A stretch of DNA of 36,689 bases from an uncultured Lachnospiraceae bacterium. Its GTDB lineage: Bacteria; Bacillota; Clostridia; Lachnospirales; Lachnospiraceae. Both the position numbers and the translations under genes were made by a program. Where the stretch lies: contig CAJUJM010000087.1 of assembly GCA_910586755.1 (NCBI GenBank), forward strand, positions 1-36,689, read 5' to 3'. Numbering within the stretch: the first letter of the stretch is position 1; each line of letters begins with the position of its first letter. The notes under the pieces are model-generated. The model did no database searches. It had not been told where the DNA came from and saw nothing but the letters and a program-made list of their open reading frames with translations. Below, in pieces: positions 1 to 7,444 of the stretch.

Positions 1-116
1 ACGGAATGGCCAAATGCCGGGAACTGTTAAACAAAGGGCTTCTCCAAGATATCTCCAGGGAACAAATGTGGGCTTTGTCAGAGAAAAAGTTTGTTGTTTT
101 TAATTTTCCCTCTTGA
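1..116 (+). CDS. 3' end of an unidentified gene, cut by the window edge
   Basis: Frame 3 is open from the first base to a TGA at 114-116 and reads as a plausible amphipathic C-terminus (CRELLNKGLLQD, then EKKFVVFNFPS). No family is recognised. The stop lies 33 bp before the SDR gene, with no convincing -10 box between them, so the two may be co-transcribed. Frame 2 is also open over most of this stretch, so coding is not proven. Confidence 0.35.
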   Translation, partial: GMAKCRELLNKGLLQDISREQMWALSEKKFVVFNFPS

Positions 117-149
117 CAAAAGTCACTTCATAACGGAGGTGACAACTTT

Positions 150-881
150 ATGGCACAAAAAACAGTATTGGTAACCGGTGCTTCCCGCGGAATCGGAAAG
201 GCCATTGCAGTGAAATTTGCGAAAAAAGGATACAATGTAGCCATTAGCTGTGTTCGAAGCAAAGATCGTCTCATGCAGGCCAAAAAGGAGATCGAATCTT
301 ATCAGGTTTCCTGTCTTGCCTACATGGGAGATATGGGGGATATGGCCGCCTGTAAAGAATTATTTGAATTAATCCGTAAGCAATTTGGCTCTCTGGATGT
401 TTTAGTGAACAATGCCGGTGTCTCCTACATCGGACTTTTACAGGATATGTCTGTCCAGGATTGGGATCGGGTCATCCACACCAATTTGAACTCTGTTTTT
501 AATTGCTGCAAACTGGCGATTCCCGGTATGGTTTCCCGCAAACAGGGGAAAATCATCAATATTTCTTCTGTTTGGGGAAATGTAGGCGCTTCCTGCGAAG
601 TTGCCTATTCTGCTACCAAGGGCGCTATTAATGCATTTACCAAGGCGCTGGCGAAAGAGCTGGCCCCCAGCAATATTCAAGTCAACGCTGTGGCCTGCGG
701 CGCTATTGATACAGAGATGAACCAGTGGATGGATGAATCGGAGTTTATTTCCCTGGTGGAAGAAATCCCCGCAGGGCGGCTGGGAAAAGCAGAAGAGGTG
801 GCAGACTTAGCCTACCACCTTGGATATAAAAACGCCTATCTGACCGGTCAGGTCATCGGGCTGGACGGCGGGTGGATCTGA
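150..881 (+). CDS. SDR-family NAD(P)-dependent oxidoreductase (FabG/YmfI-like)
   Basis: A 243-residue classical short-chain dehydrogenase/reductase. The Rossmann motif TGASRGIG is at residues 9-16 and NNAG at 87-90. The catalytic Ser139/140, Tyr153 and Lys157 lie in the ISS and YSATK segments, and the C-terminus has the usual GQVIGLDGGW. The length matches the FabG family. The alternative specific identity is YmfI-type reductases, which act on the 5-aminopentanone modification of elongation factor P in Firmicutes. No EF-P gene or fatty-acid cluster lies nearby to decide between them. The start is supported by GGAGGTG seven bases upstream. That ribosome site sits inside an inverted repeat (122-129 with 136-143). 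The gene converges on the MerR gene with only 9 bp between stop codons. Confidence 0.9.
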   Translation: MAQKTVLVTGASRGIGKAIAVKFAKKGYNVAISCVRSKDRLMQAKKEIESYQVSCLAYMGDMGDMAACKELFELIRKQFGSLDVLVNNAGVSYIGLLQDMSVQDWDRVIHTNLNSVFNCCKLAIPGMVSRKQGKIINISSVWGNVGASCEVAYSATKGAINAFTKALAKELAPSNIQVNAVACGAIDTEMNQWMDESEFISLVEEIPAGRLGKAEEVADLAYHLGYKNAYLTGQVIGLDGGWI

Positions 882-890
882 TCCCGCCTG

Positions 891-1760
891 TCACCGGAAG
901 TTTCTTCCGTAGCAATAATATATAAAACACATGTCTGCAATCAGCATGATACCAAACAGCAAAATCATCAGCCAGGTAACAGCGTTTGCAGCCCCGTTTC
1001 TCCAAAACATGGACAAGGACATCATGATAAAAATCAGTACCGGCAATGCAGACAGAGAAAGCGCCCTGTATTTCCGGTACTTTTCTTCTGTCATTCCCTG
1101 GGGAAAGTAATCCTCCTGGTGGATCATCTTGCAGTGAACCACAATCCCAAACCGTGAAGAAGTCCGGTAAGCGTGGTATTCCACCCCATTAATCATCAGA
1201 TCCGGTGCCATCCCTTCCCTGGTAATCACCATATTCTGATTGTTTTCCCTGGCATATTTTAGCAGCTCCCGGGAAAACTCTTCCGGGGTATCGCAGCGAT
1301 CATCAGGCATAAAAGAGAATTCCCGAGCCATCTCCGCCTTCATTACAGTGATATAATCATCTGCAAACTGGACAAATACAGATTTGGACTTTTCTTCTTC
1401 CTCCATCTGCTCCAGATATAAATCCTCATCCAAATCCGCAAGTTGGGACTCCTGGATTTTTCTGCAAAATTCCAGAGCTGCTGTCAAGGTCTCCTTCTCT
1501 GACTCCAGTCGGATTTTCTGAAGGGCAACTGCATCCTTCAAAGTTGTCTCTCCATTTAACAGCCGCTTAATGTCCCCGATAGGCATTCCCAATTTACGAA
1601 ATAGTTTAATCAGCTTTAGACGCCGGATATCCTCGTCAGAATATTCCCTGTAGGAATTCTCCGCCTTTCTGGCAGGAGTCAGCAGACCCTCTTTTTCATA
1701 GTAACGGATATTCTGACTGGTAATGCCGGTAATCTGCTGGGCTTCTTTTATACTTACCAT
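891..1760 (-). CDS. MerR-family transcriptional regulator with C-terminal membrane segments
   Basis: 289 residues. The N-terminal 70 residues form a MerR winged helix: SIKEAQQITGITSQNIRYYE, then the second helix ending near EDIRRLKLIKLF. A coiled-coil dimerisation helix follows (about 75-125). The effector region (about 130-220) matches no family I can name. The last 60 residues hold two hydrophobic segments (about 232-248 and 258-278), so the protein is probably anchored in the membrane, unusual but known for some Firmicute MerR proteins. AGGAGG precedes the ATG. Its promoter has the 19-bp spacer typical of MerR control, which suggests autoregulation. It lies directly downstream of the kinase gene with no visible terminator between, so read-through from the kinase operon is possible. 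Confidence 0.88.
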   Translation of the reverse strand: MVSIKEAQQITGITSQNIRYYEKEGLLTPARKAENSYREYSDEDIRRLKLIKLFRKLGMPIGDIKRLLNGETTLKDAVALQKIRLESEKETLTAALEFCRKIQESQLADLDEDLYLEQMEEEEKSKSVFVQFADDYITVMKAEMAREFSFMPDDRCDTPEEFSRELLKYARENNQNMVITREGMAPDLMINGVEYHAYRTSSRFGIVVHCKMIHQEDYFPQGMTEEKYRKYRALSLSALPVLIFIMMSLSMFWRNGAANAVTWLMILLFGIMLIADMCFIYYCYGRNFR

Positions 1761-1821
1761 AATAATACCTCCTACTTCCCACCTTATATTTATACAGGTT
1801 ATTATGTATTTCTTCAGCCGA

Positions 1822-1852
1822 ATTATAAGGGTTATAGTTGGTATAATGTCAA
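1822..1852 (-). promoter_or_regulatory. merR promoter with 19-bp spacer
   Basis: Read on the minus strand, TTGACA (1852-1847) and TATAAT (1827-1822) are both perfect hexamers but are separated by 19 bp instead of 17. This overlong spacer is the hallmark of promoters that MerR proteins activate by twisting DNA. The spacer carries partial symmetry (TTATA at the outer edges and TATA in the middle). It lies between the kinase stop codon and the MerR start. Confidence 0.7.
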
Positions 1853-1862
1853 GACTTTTTTA

Positions 1863-4800
1863 CTATTTTCTGTTTTTTCGGATCACCTTATCCAATGTCT
1901 GATAAAGTTTATCCACCTCCACAGGCTTTGACAAATGTCCGTTCATTCCACATTCCACAGATTTCTTCAGATCATCATCAAAAGCATTGGCCGACATGGC
2001 GACGATAGGTATGGTACGGCAGTCTTCACGCTCCATGCTTCGGATTGCGCGGGTAGCATCTAATCCATTCATGACCGGCATCATAATATCCATTAATATC
2101 ACATCATAGGTTCCCGGCTCTGTAGTACGAATTCGCTCTACGGCCTGGGCCCCGTCATAAACACAATCTACCCGGAAATTCCGATCCTCCAGCAAGCTTC
2201 TGGCAATCTCGGAATTCAGTTCATTATCTTCTACCACCAAAATATGACAGCCGTCAAAAGAAATCTCTTCCTCCTGCTCCTCAGTCTCCATACTCTCTCC
2301 CAGTTTTAAAGGAATGGAAAAGCTGAATGTGCTTCCCTCTCCCGGCTCACTGTCAAGACGGATATTACTTCCCATTATTTGAATTAACCGGCTGCTGATA
2401 GAAAGTCCCAGGCCTGTTCCCTGCTGTTTTGCCGGGTTTCGTTCAGAAGCCTGCTCAAAAGAGCGGAATACCCTGTCCTGATCCTCTTTGGCAATTCCGA
2501 CTCCCGTATCTGTCACTGCAAAATAAACAAGAACCTCCTCCCCATAGTTTTCCATCTCTTTTACGGTTAACGCCACCCGGCCTTTTGCCGGAGTAAATTT
2601 CACAGCATTTCCCAGAAGATTGATCAGTACCTGGCTGATCCGCATCTTGTCCGCCACAAACCAGCTGTGGGTCAATTCTATTTTCTGCACAAAGTCAATG
2701 TTCTTTCCTGCCGCCTGAGGCGTAATCAGTTCTCTGATAGTATCCAACATTCCATGAATATTGAAATTAGACGGCTCCAGCTTCATCTTACCGCTCTCAA
2801 TCTTGGACATATCCAGAATGTCATTGATAAGTCCCAGCAGATAATCAGAAGAAGACTGTATCTTCTGCAGGCAATCCATAATCCTTTCCATATTCTGGTT
2901 CTTCTGCAGGGCAATTGCCGTCATTCCAATGATACCGTTCATAGGGGTACGGATCTCATGGCTCATACGGGAGAGGAATTCTGATTTGGCCTTGCTGGCA
3001 ATATCGGATTGCTGTTGGTTCAACTGACTCTGAATTACGCTTCCAAGCTCTGCAAGATTCTGATACTCCTCCGGGTCCTCCAAAAGCTCCTTCTTAATAC
3101 CGAGAATACAGATATTGCCCATATAGCTTCCGCTGTCATACATAGGAAGCATAATTCCCTGATGTCCTTCTTCCACACTCAAAAAGCATCTGATGCTGTG
3201 CTGGCTGCTGTCATTTTCCGAAAAATATCGTACTTCTTTTTGGCCCAGCCAGTTGAAGAAAATTTCTTTTTCCTCTTCTTTGTATTTTCTTACATTTTTG
3301 GCAACGGTTCTTTCGTCTCTGTGCCACTGATATTCCAGATAATTAGAATTAAAGTCTGCCCGCAAAATAGATACCAGAACATCCTCAGCCTGATAAAATC
3401 TGCCAATCTTGCGTATCATCAGCATCATCTGCGCCTGGAAATTGTCTCCTCTTCCAAACAGATTCAGCGCTGTGGATACCAAACTCACATCCTCTCCATA
3501 GCTCAGAGTATTGATCCTGCGCCCCTGCAAAACAGGCAGCTCCTTACATTCCTTTACGGGGATATCCTCATAAAAGCTATATCGGCATGTCCCATCAGAA
3601 AGCGCCTGGCTTCTGGCCCGTTTGGCCATACGAACCAGCTTCTCTGTGTCCGTCTCCTTTTCTCCACAGGCCAGACCCGCATAAACGTCAATTCTGAATT
3701 TTTCGGCTTCGAAGTCTTTCTCTATCCTTTCCATCAGCTCTCGAATCACTGCTTCTGCCCGCTCTCTGGGCTGGCCTTCCAACCACATAACAAGCTCATC
3801 TCCATCAAGGCGCAGTGCTACGGTCTGGCATCCTGTAGCTTTTGTCAGGCGGTGGGCAGTCCTGCGAATCAAGACTCCCATTTCCTCAAGTATCATATCT
3901 CCAAATACAATACCATTCTTTTCATTTATCTCTTTGAGATGGTCCAGAAGCAGGCTGACCATAACTCCATCCCATCTGGTTCTGCGGGACTCGGCGATAA
4001 CCTCCATACCGGCGTTAAATGTATAAAGACCAGTAACGCCGTCTGTAATATTTTTCTTAAGCTGTTCAGCCTCCTTTTCCTTCTGCTCCTGGATATCCCG
4101 AATACTTCCTACGATCTTCCATCTTCTGCCGTCTGTATCATAAACTGTGTTTCCCGCCAGAGCCACCCACACAAATTCTGCATCCACAGGCCATTTCAGC
4201 CGAAACTCCACATACAGTCTGTCTTCCTTGCCTTGCATCACGCTAATGGCTCTCTCTCGATCCGCTTCATAAATATATTCCGGATTGATAAATCCGCTCT
4301 CAAACTCCTGGCACTGCCACTGCCCGCTCATTGTTTTATGGTTTACAATATCCAATGTGTAATTCTGAAGATTATAGGAAAAAAAGATATCTTTAGAAGA
4401 CTCTAAAGCAATTCTGTAGCGCTCCTTCTCCTCCAGAAGAATATTTTCTGCTTCTTTCTGCCGTTCCGTCAGGTCTCTCACCACATCGTACAAAGCATCG
4501 ATTTCCAAAATATTGGAAGCCCCAAAGTTCAGAAGCCCTTCCCTTCCTCTGCTGATACTCTGCATCAGGCGCTGGACCGGTTTTGTCAGATGCTTCACTA
4601 ATAAGTAAATCCCAAGGACACCGAATGCCAATCCGATTAAAACGGCCATGACCACCCAGATATAAAGCCGGCGTCCCATTCCAAACAGCTCTTCCTCTGT
4701 ATTCAGGCCAAGAAGCACCCACTCTGTATTTTCATAAGGAACATTATTGCTATAAATTTTCAAAGGGCAGACCACTGCATAAGTTCCCTGTCCATTGAGC

Positions 4801-5795
4801 CTCACATCCCGAACCAGAGAAAGGTTATCGTAATCTGTTTCCTCCAGAACAAAGGCACTGCTCATAGAGCGAATTCGATCATAAAGAACTCCTTTTCCTG
4901 CCAAAGGCCTATAGCTGCTGTCATTTTCCCTGACTGCCAACATGTATCCTGACTGCTGGGATTCATTTAATTCTGCAACCGGGAAGTAATCATACAGTTC
5001 TCTAACGGAAATCTCCACTCCCAGAACCCCATACACCTGGCCCTCATGTCGAAGAGGAAATGAATATGTAATCATTTCATAAGAGTCCGATGATCCCTTT
5101 CCCAGAAAGAAAGGCAGCGACCAATAGCCCAGATCCTCTGTGTCCGCATCCGCATATTCTGCTCCTGCTCTCCAGGGCTCATAAAAATAGTTATCCGAAT
5201 CGTTTTGTCCCTGTCCATCCATGCGAAAACTGGTAGTCCAGTTTGTATCCAGAGGGATGTTCCACTTTCGTGAAAGGTATTTGCTTCCCCGCTCCAGCAA
5301 AAGATCCGTATAATTTACAGGATTCGTATTGGGGTCAGAGTCTCTGATAAAAAATCCGGCATAGTCTTCGGCGATGTGCATATCCTTTCCTGTCAAAATG
5401 AAAAATATTCCTGTTGTGGAATTACTCTGCAATATATCAAGGCATTCCGGAAAGAGCTGCTCTAAAAACTCGCTCTGCATCTCTTCCAGAGTGAAAAATT
5501 CCTCCAGCTCCACTCCCCTGCTTTCCAAAAATTTCTCCAGCTGCTGGTTGATAAGCTCCTCCTTCACATGGATAGAAGCCCAGCGTTGGACCATATCATT
5601 TTGCAGGATCACTTTTCTGTTTTCTACTAACCGGCTCATCATGCTGCTGGAATATTCCTGCAGCATTCCCCCAATTCTTTTGACTACCAGAGTGCCAATA
5701 ATAACCATGCTCTGCATTAGCATAATCACAATTAAGGGAATCAGAAACATTCTGAATATGGTTAATTTTTTTCTTTTTCGCCTTTTATCTTCCAT
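1863..5795 (-). CDS. Hybrid sensor histidine kinase/response regulator with PAS and degenerate GGDEF
   Basis: 1310 residues. Order: membrane segment (about 13-35), large extracytoplasmic Cache-like sensor (about 40-375), second membrane segment (about 378-400), HAMP, PAS/PAC (about 465-575), a GGDEF-like domain (about 580-745), a GAF-like region (about 770-905), then the kinase core. The phospho-acceptor His946 is in SHEIRTPMNGIIGM, and the ATP-binding domain carries GTGLGLS. A C-terminal receiver domain has Asp1236 in LMDIMMPVMNG. The GGDEF signature reads LDGDEL, so cyclase activity is doubtful. No DNA-binding output domain is present, so the signal must pass to another protein by phosphotransfer. 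The start codon lies one base after the stop of the solute-binding lipoprotein, so the two are translationally coupled and probably form one sensor system. Confidence 0.92.
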   Translation of the reverse strand: MEDKRRKRKKLTIFRMFLIPLIVIMLMQSMVIIGTLVVKRIGGMLQEYSSSMMSRLVENRKVILQNDMVQRWASIHVKEELINQQLEKFLESRGVELEEFFTLEEMQSEFLEQLFPECLDILQSNSTTGIFFILTGKDMHIAEDYAGFFIRDSDPNTNPVNYTDLLLERGSKYLSRKWNIPLDTNWTTSFRMDGQGQNDSDNYFYEPWRAGAEYADADTEDLGYWSLPFFLGKGSSDSYEMITYSFPLRHEGQVYGVLGVEISVRELYDYFPVAELNESQQSGYMLAVRENDSSYRPLAGKGVLYDRIRSMSSAFVLEETDYDNLSLVRDVRLNGQGTYAVVCPLKIYSNNVPYENTEWVLLGLNTEEELFGMGRRLYIWVVMAVLIGLAFGVLGIYLLVKHLTKPVQRLMQSISRGREGLLNFGASNILEIDALYDVVRDLTERQKEAENILLEEKERYRIALESSKDIFFSYNLQNYTLDIVNHKTMSGQWQCQEFESGFINPEYIYEADRERAISVMQGKEDRLYVEFRLKWPVDAEFVWVALAGNTVYDTDGRRWKIVGSIRDIQEQKEKEAEQLKKNITDGVTGLYTFNAGMEVIAESRRTRWDGVMVSLLLDHLKEINEKNGIVFGDMILEEMGVLIRRTAHRLTKATGCQTVALRLDGDELVMWLEGQPRERAEAVIRELMERIEKDFEAEKFRIDVYAGLACGEKETDTEKLVRMAKRARSQALSDGTCRYSFYEDIPVKECKELPVLQGRRINTLSYGEDVSLVSTALNLFGRGDNFQAQMMLMIRKIGRFYQAEDVLVSILRADFNSNYLEYQWHRDERTVAKNVRKYKEEEKEIFFNWLGQKEVRYFSENDSSQHSIRCFLSVEEGHQGIMLPMYDSGSYMGNICILGIKKELLEDPEEYQNLAELGSVIQSQLNQQQSDIASKAKSEFLSRMSHEIRTPMNGIIGMTAIALQKNQNMERIMDCLQKIQSSSDYLLGLINDILDMSKIESGKMKLEPSNFNIHGMLDTIRELITPQAAGKNIDFVQKIELTHSWFVADKMRISQVLINLLGNAVKFTPAKGRVALTVKEMENYGEEVLVYFAVTDTGVGIAKEDQDRVFRSFEQASERNPAKQQGTGLGLSISSRLIQIMGSNIRLDSEPGEGSTFSFSIPLKLGESMETEEQEEEISFDGCHILVVEDNELNSEIARSLLEDRNFRVDCVYDGAQAVERIRTTEPGTYDVILMDIMMPVMNGLDATRAIRSMEREDCRTIPIVAMSANAFDDDLKKSVECGMNGHLSKPVEVDKLYQTLDKVIRKNRK

Positions 5796-5796
5796 C

Positions 5797-7257
5797 TCAT
5801 TCTTGCTCGCTTACCGCATCATTTAGTGCATCACAAAAAGAAGTATACCACTCTTCAAAAGCCTCGTCCGTCACAAAAGGCGCTGACGCTTCCTCCAGAC
5901 TCTTTCCCTGGTCAATCGCTTCCACAACTGCCTCCCGATCTGCGGCCGCTTTGTCTGCAAGATTATACTCCAGCACTTTTCTAGCGGCGGAACCATTTTG
6001 AAAGCTCTTATTGGTATATAAAGTCATACCTTCCAGCTCGTCAAAAATAGTAGTTAAACAGTCATAGGTCTTAGGAGCTACTTCCAGCTCATGCTCCTCG
6101 ATAACCTGATCCAGCTTTTCCCGACTGCCAGCTTCCTTCATTACCGGCAGATAACCGGAAACACAACCGAACTGCAGATTATGATCCACCTCTGTAAACC
6201 ATTTTAAAAATTCCACAGCAGCGTACTCATGCTTTTCATCTGATTTTCCAACCACCATACCCGCGCCCTGCTGTACGGCATATTGTTCTCCGTCTGCGAA
6301 TACAGGCGCAGTGGTTACAATATAGTCAATGGCGTGGCTGCCGTTATCAAGCTCCACCTGATCGGGGAAGTACATAGCAGAGGTGGTGGAACCCGTATAA
6401 GCCAAAAGGTCTCCTGTTTTTACGTCATCAGAGCGGAAAGAACCATATGCTCCAAAGTATCCCTTAACCATAGGTACATAATAATTTTCCCAAAGGCGCT
6501 TTAGCTGCTCTTTCGGCGTGTTTAATGTTACTTTCCCATTTTCCACCTGAAAAATCTCTACTCCCAGCTGCTGCATACCAACTACAAAATAGTTTGCCAC
6601 AGCATCTCTCCCGTAAAACGCCTTTCCATCCTCCGGTACATCAGGAGTCTGACTGTCTGTCCACTGGTAATAAGCCTGAGCAACTTCCGTCACCCCTTCT
6701 ATGGTTTTCAAATCCTCCAGCGATACACCAGCCGCCTCTGCAAAGGGCTCCCAATCCGTCCTGTTGATCATCATAATCTCCGTGGACTTTGCTGTGGGGA
6801 AAATTCTGAGAGTTCCGTCAGATGCAATGCATCCTTCCTCAATATAGGAATCCACATATTTTTCCAACTCTTTATCATCCATGTAATCAGACAAATTCGC
6901 CAAAGCGCCAGCCTGCTCCACCTCGTAAGCTGTATCTGCATAGGAAGAAAAAATATCCGGCATCGGATCTGCTCCCACTTTCCCTCCGATGGCGTCTCTC
7001 ACCGCCGTCTCAAGATCCGAAACAGAGCCCTGGGAATACCCCTGAACATATATCCCCTTTTCCCTTCCTACCGTATTATTAAATTCCTCTACCAGGGAAT
7101 CAAAAGCCGCCTGCTGGGAACCGTTATAGTAATGCCATACGGTTAAAGACACCGGATCTCCGGGGTCCAAGAGATTCTTTTTTCCACATCCGGTCAGGCC
7201 AAAAGTCAACGCCGCCGTAAGGCATATACCCTTTATCAATCTTCCCTTCTCTTTCAT
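5797..7257 (-). CDS. Extracellular solute-binding lipoprotein, likely sensory partner of the kinase
   Basis: 486 residues of an ABC-type extracellular solute-binding fold (family 1/8 type). The N-terminus is a lipoprotein signal with lipobox LTGC and lipidated Cys24, so the protein is anchored outside the membrane. The ATG at 7257 is chosen over an upstream in-frame start because AGGAGG lies about 8 bases before it and the signal peptide begins there. The pattern VWHYYNGSQQAAFDSLVEEFN is typical of carbohydrate-binding members, but the ligand cannot be read. No permease or ATPase gene is adjacent. Instead the next gene, one base away, is the hybrid kinase, which points to ligand sensing over uptake. 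It could still serve an unlinked importer. Confidence 0.9.
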   Translation of the reverse strand: MKEKGRLIKGICLTAALTFGLTGCGKKNLLDPGDPVSLTVWHYYNGSQQAAFDSLVEEFNNTVGREKGIYVQGYSQGSVSDLETAVRDAIGGKVGADPMPDIFSSYADTAYEVEQAGALANLSDYMDDKELEKYVDSYIEEGCIASDGTLRIFPTAKSTEIMMINRTDWEPFAEAAGVSLEDLKTIEGVTEVAQAYYQWTDSQTPDVPEDGKAFYGRDAVANYFVVGMQQLGVEIFQVENGKVTLNTPKEQLKRLWENYYVPMVKGYFGAYGSFRSDDVKTGDLLAYTGSTTSAMYFPDQVELDNGSHAIDYIVTTAPVFADGEQYAVQQGAGMVVGKSDEKHEYAAVEFLKWFTEVDHNLQFGCVSGYLPVMKEAGSREKLDQVIEEHELEVAPKTYDCLTTIFDELEGMTLYTNKSFQNGSAARKVLEYNLADKAAADREAVVEAIDQGKSLEEASAPFVTDEAFEEWYTSFCDALNDAVSEQE

Positions 7258-7306
7258 GGATGTATCTCCTCCTTTTGTTTTTCCATCGCTAATACATATA
7301 CATACT

Positions 7307-7335
7307 ATTTTAGCATATGCTTCCTGGATTTTCAA
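7307..7335 (-). promoter_or_regulatory. Promoter of the binding-protein/kinase operon
   Basis: On the minus strand TTGAAA (7335-7330) and TAAAAT (7312-7307) are separated by 17 bp. The -10 is preceded by ATGC, an extended -10 form. Transcription would begin about 40 bases before the lipoprotein start. Confidence 0.65.
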
Positions 7336-7375
7336 TCCAACTGTCAGCTGTGTACATAGATTAAATCTGACACGC

Positions 7376-7427
7376 AAAAAGGAGATGCTGCTCCGGCAGT
7401 TTATCCACCTGCTTTTGCAGCAACCCC
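7376..7427 (-). terminator. Intrinsic terminator after the MCP gene
   Basis: Downstream of the MCP stop, the minus strand folds as GGGGTTGCTGC against GCAGCATCTCC with a nested GCAG/CTGC, followed by TTTTT (7380-7376). It separates the MCP gene from the binding-protein/kinase operon. Confidence 0.7.
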
Positions 7428-7444
7428 TTCATCGGTATTTTATA

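Noticed and set aside
3780..3830. Active diguanylate cyclase
   Set aside because: The signature is DGDEL instead of GGDEF/GGEEF, so c-di-GMP synthesis by the kinase is not supported.
3009..4406. A 465-codon open frame on the plus strand
   Set aside because: It lies wholly antisense to the kinase gene, has no ribosome site or recognisable domain, and is a shadow of that gene's codon bias.
7258..7377. Extended N-terminus of the solute-binding protein
   Set aside because: It covers the promoter and would bury the lipoprotein signal; the start at 7257 has a strong ribosome site.
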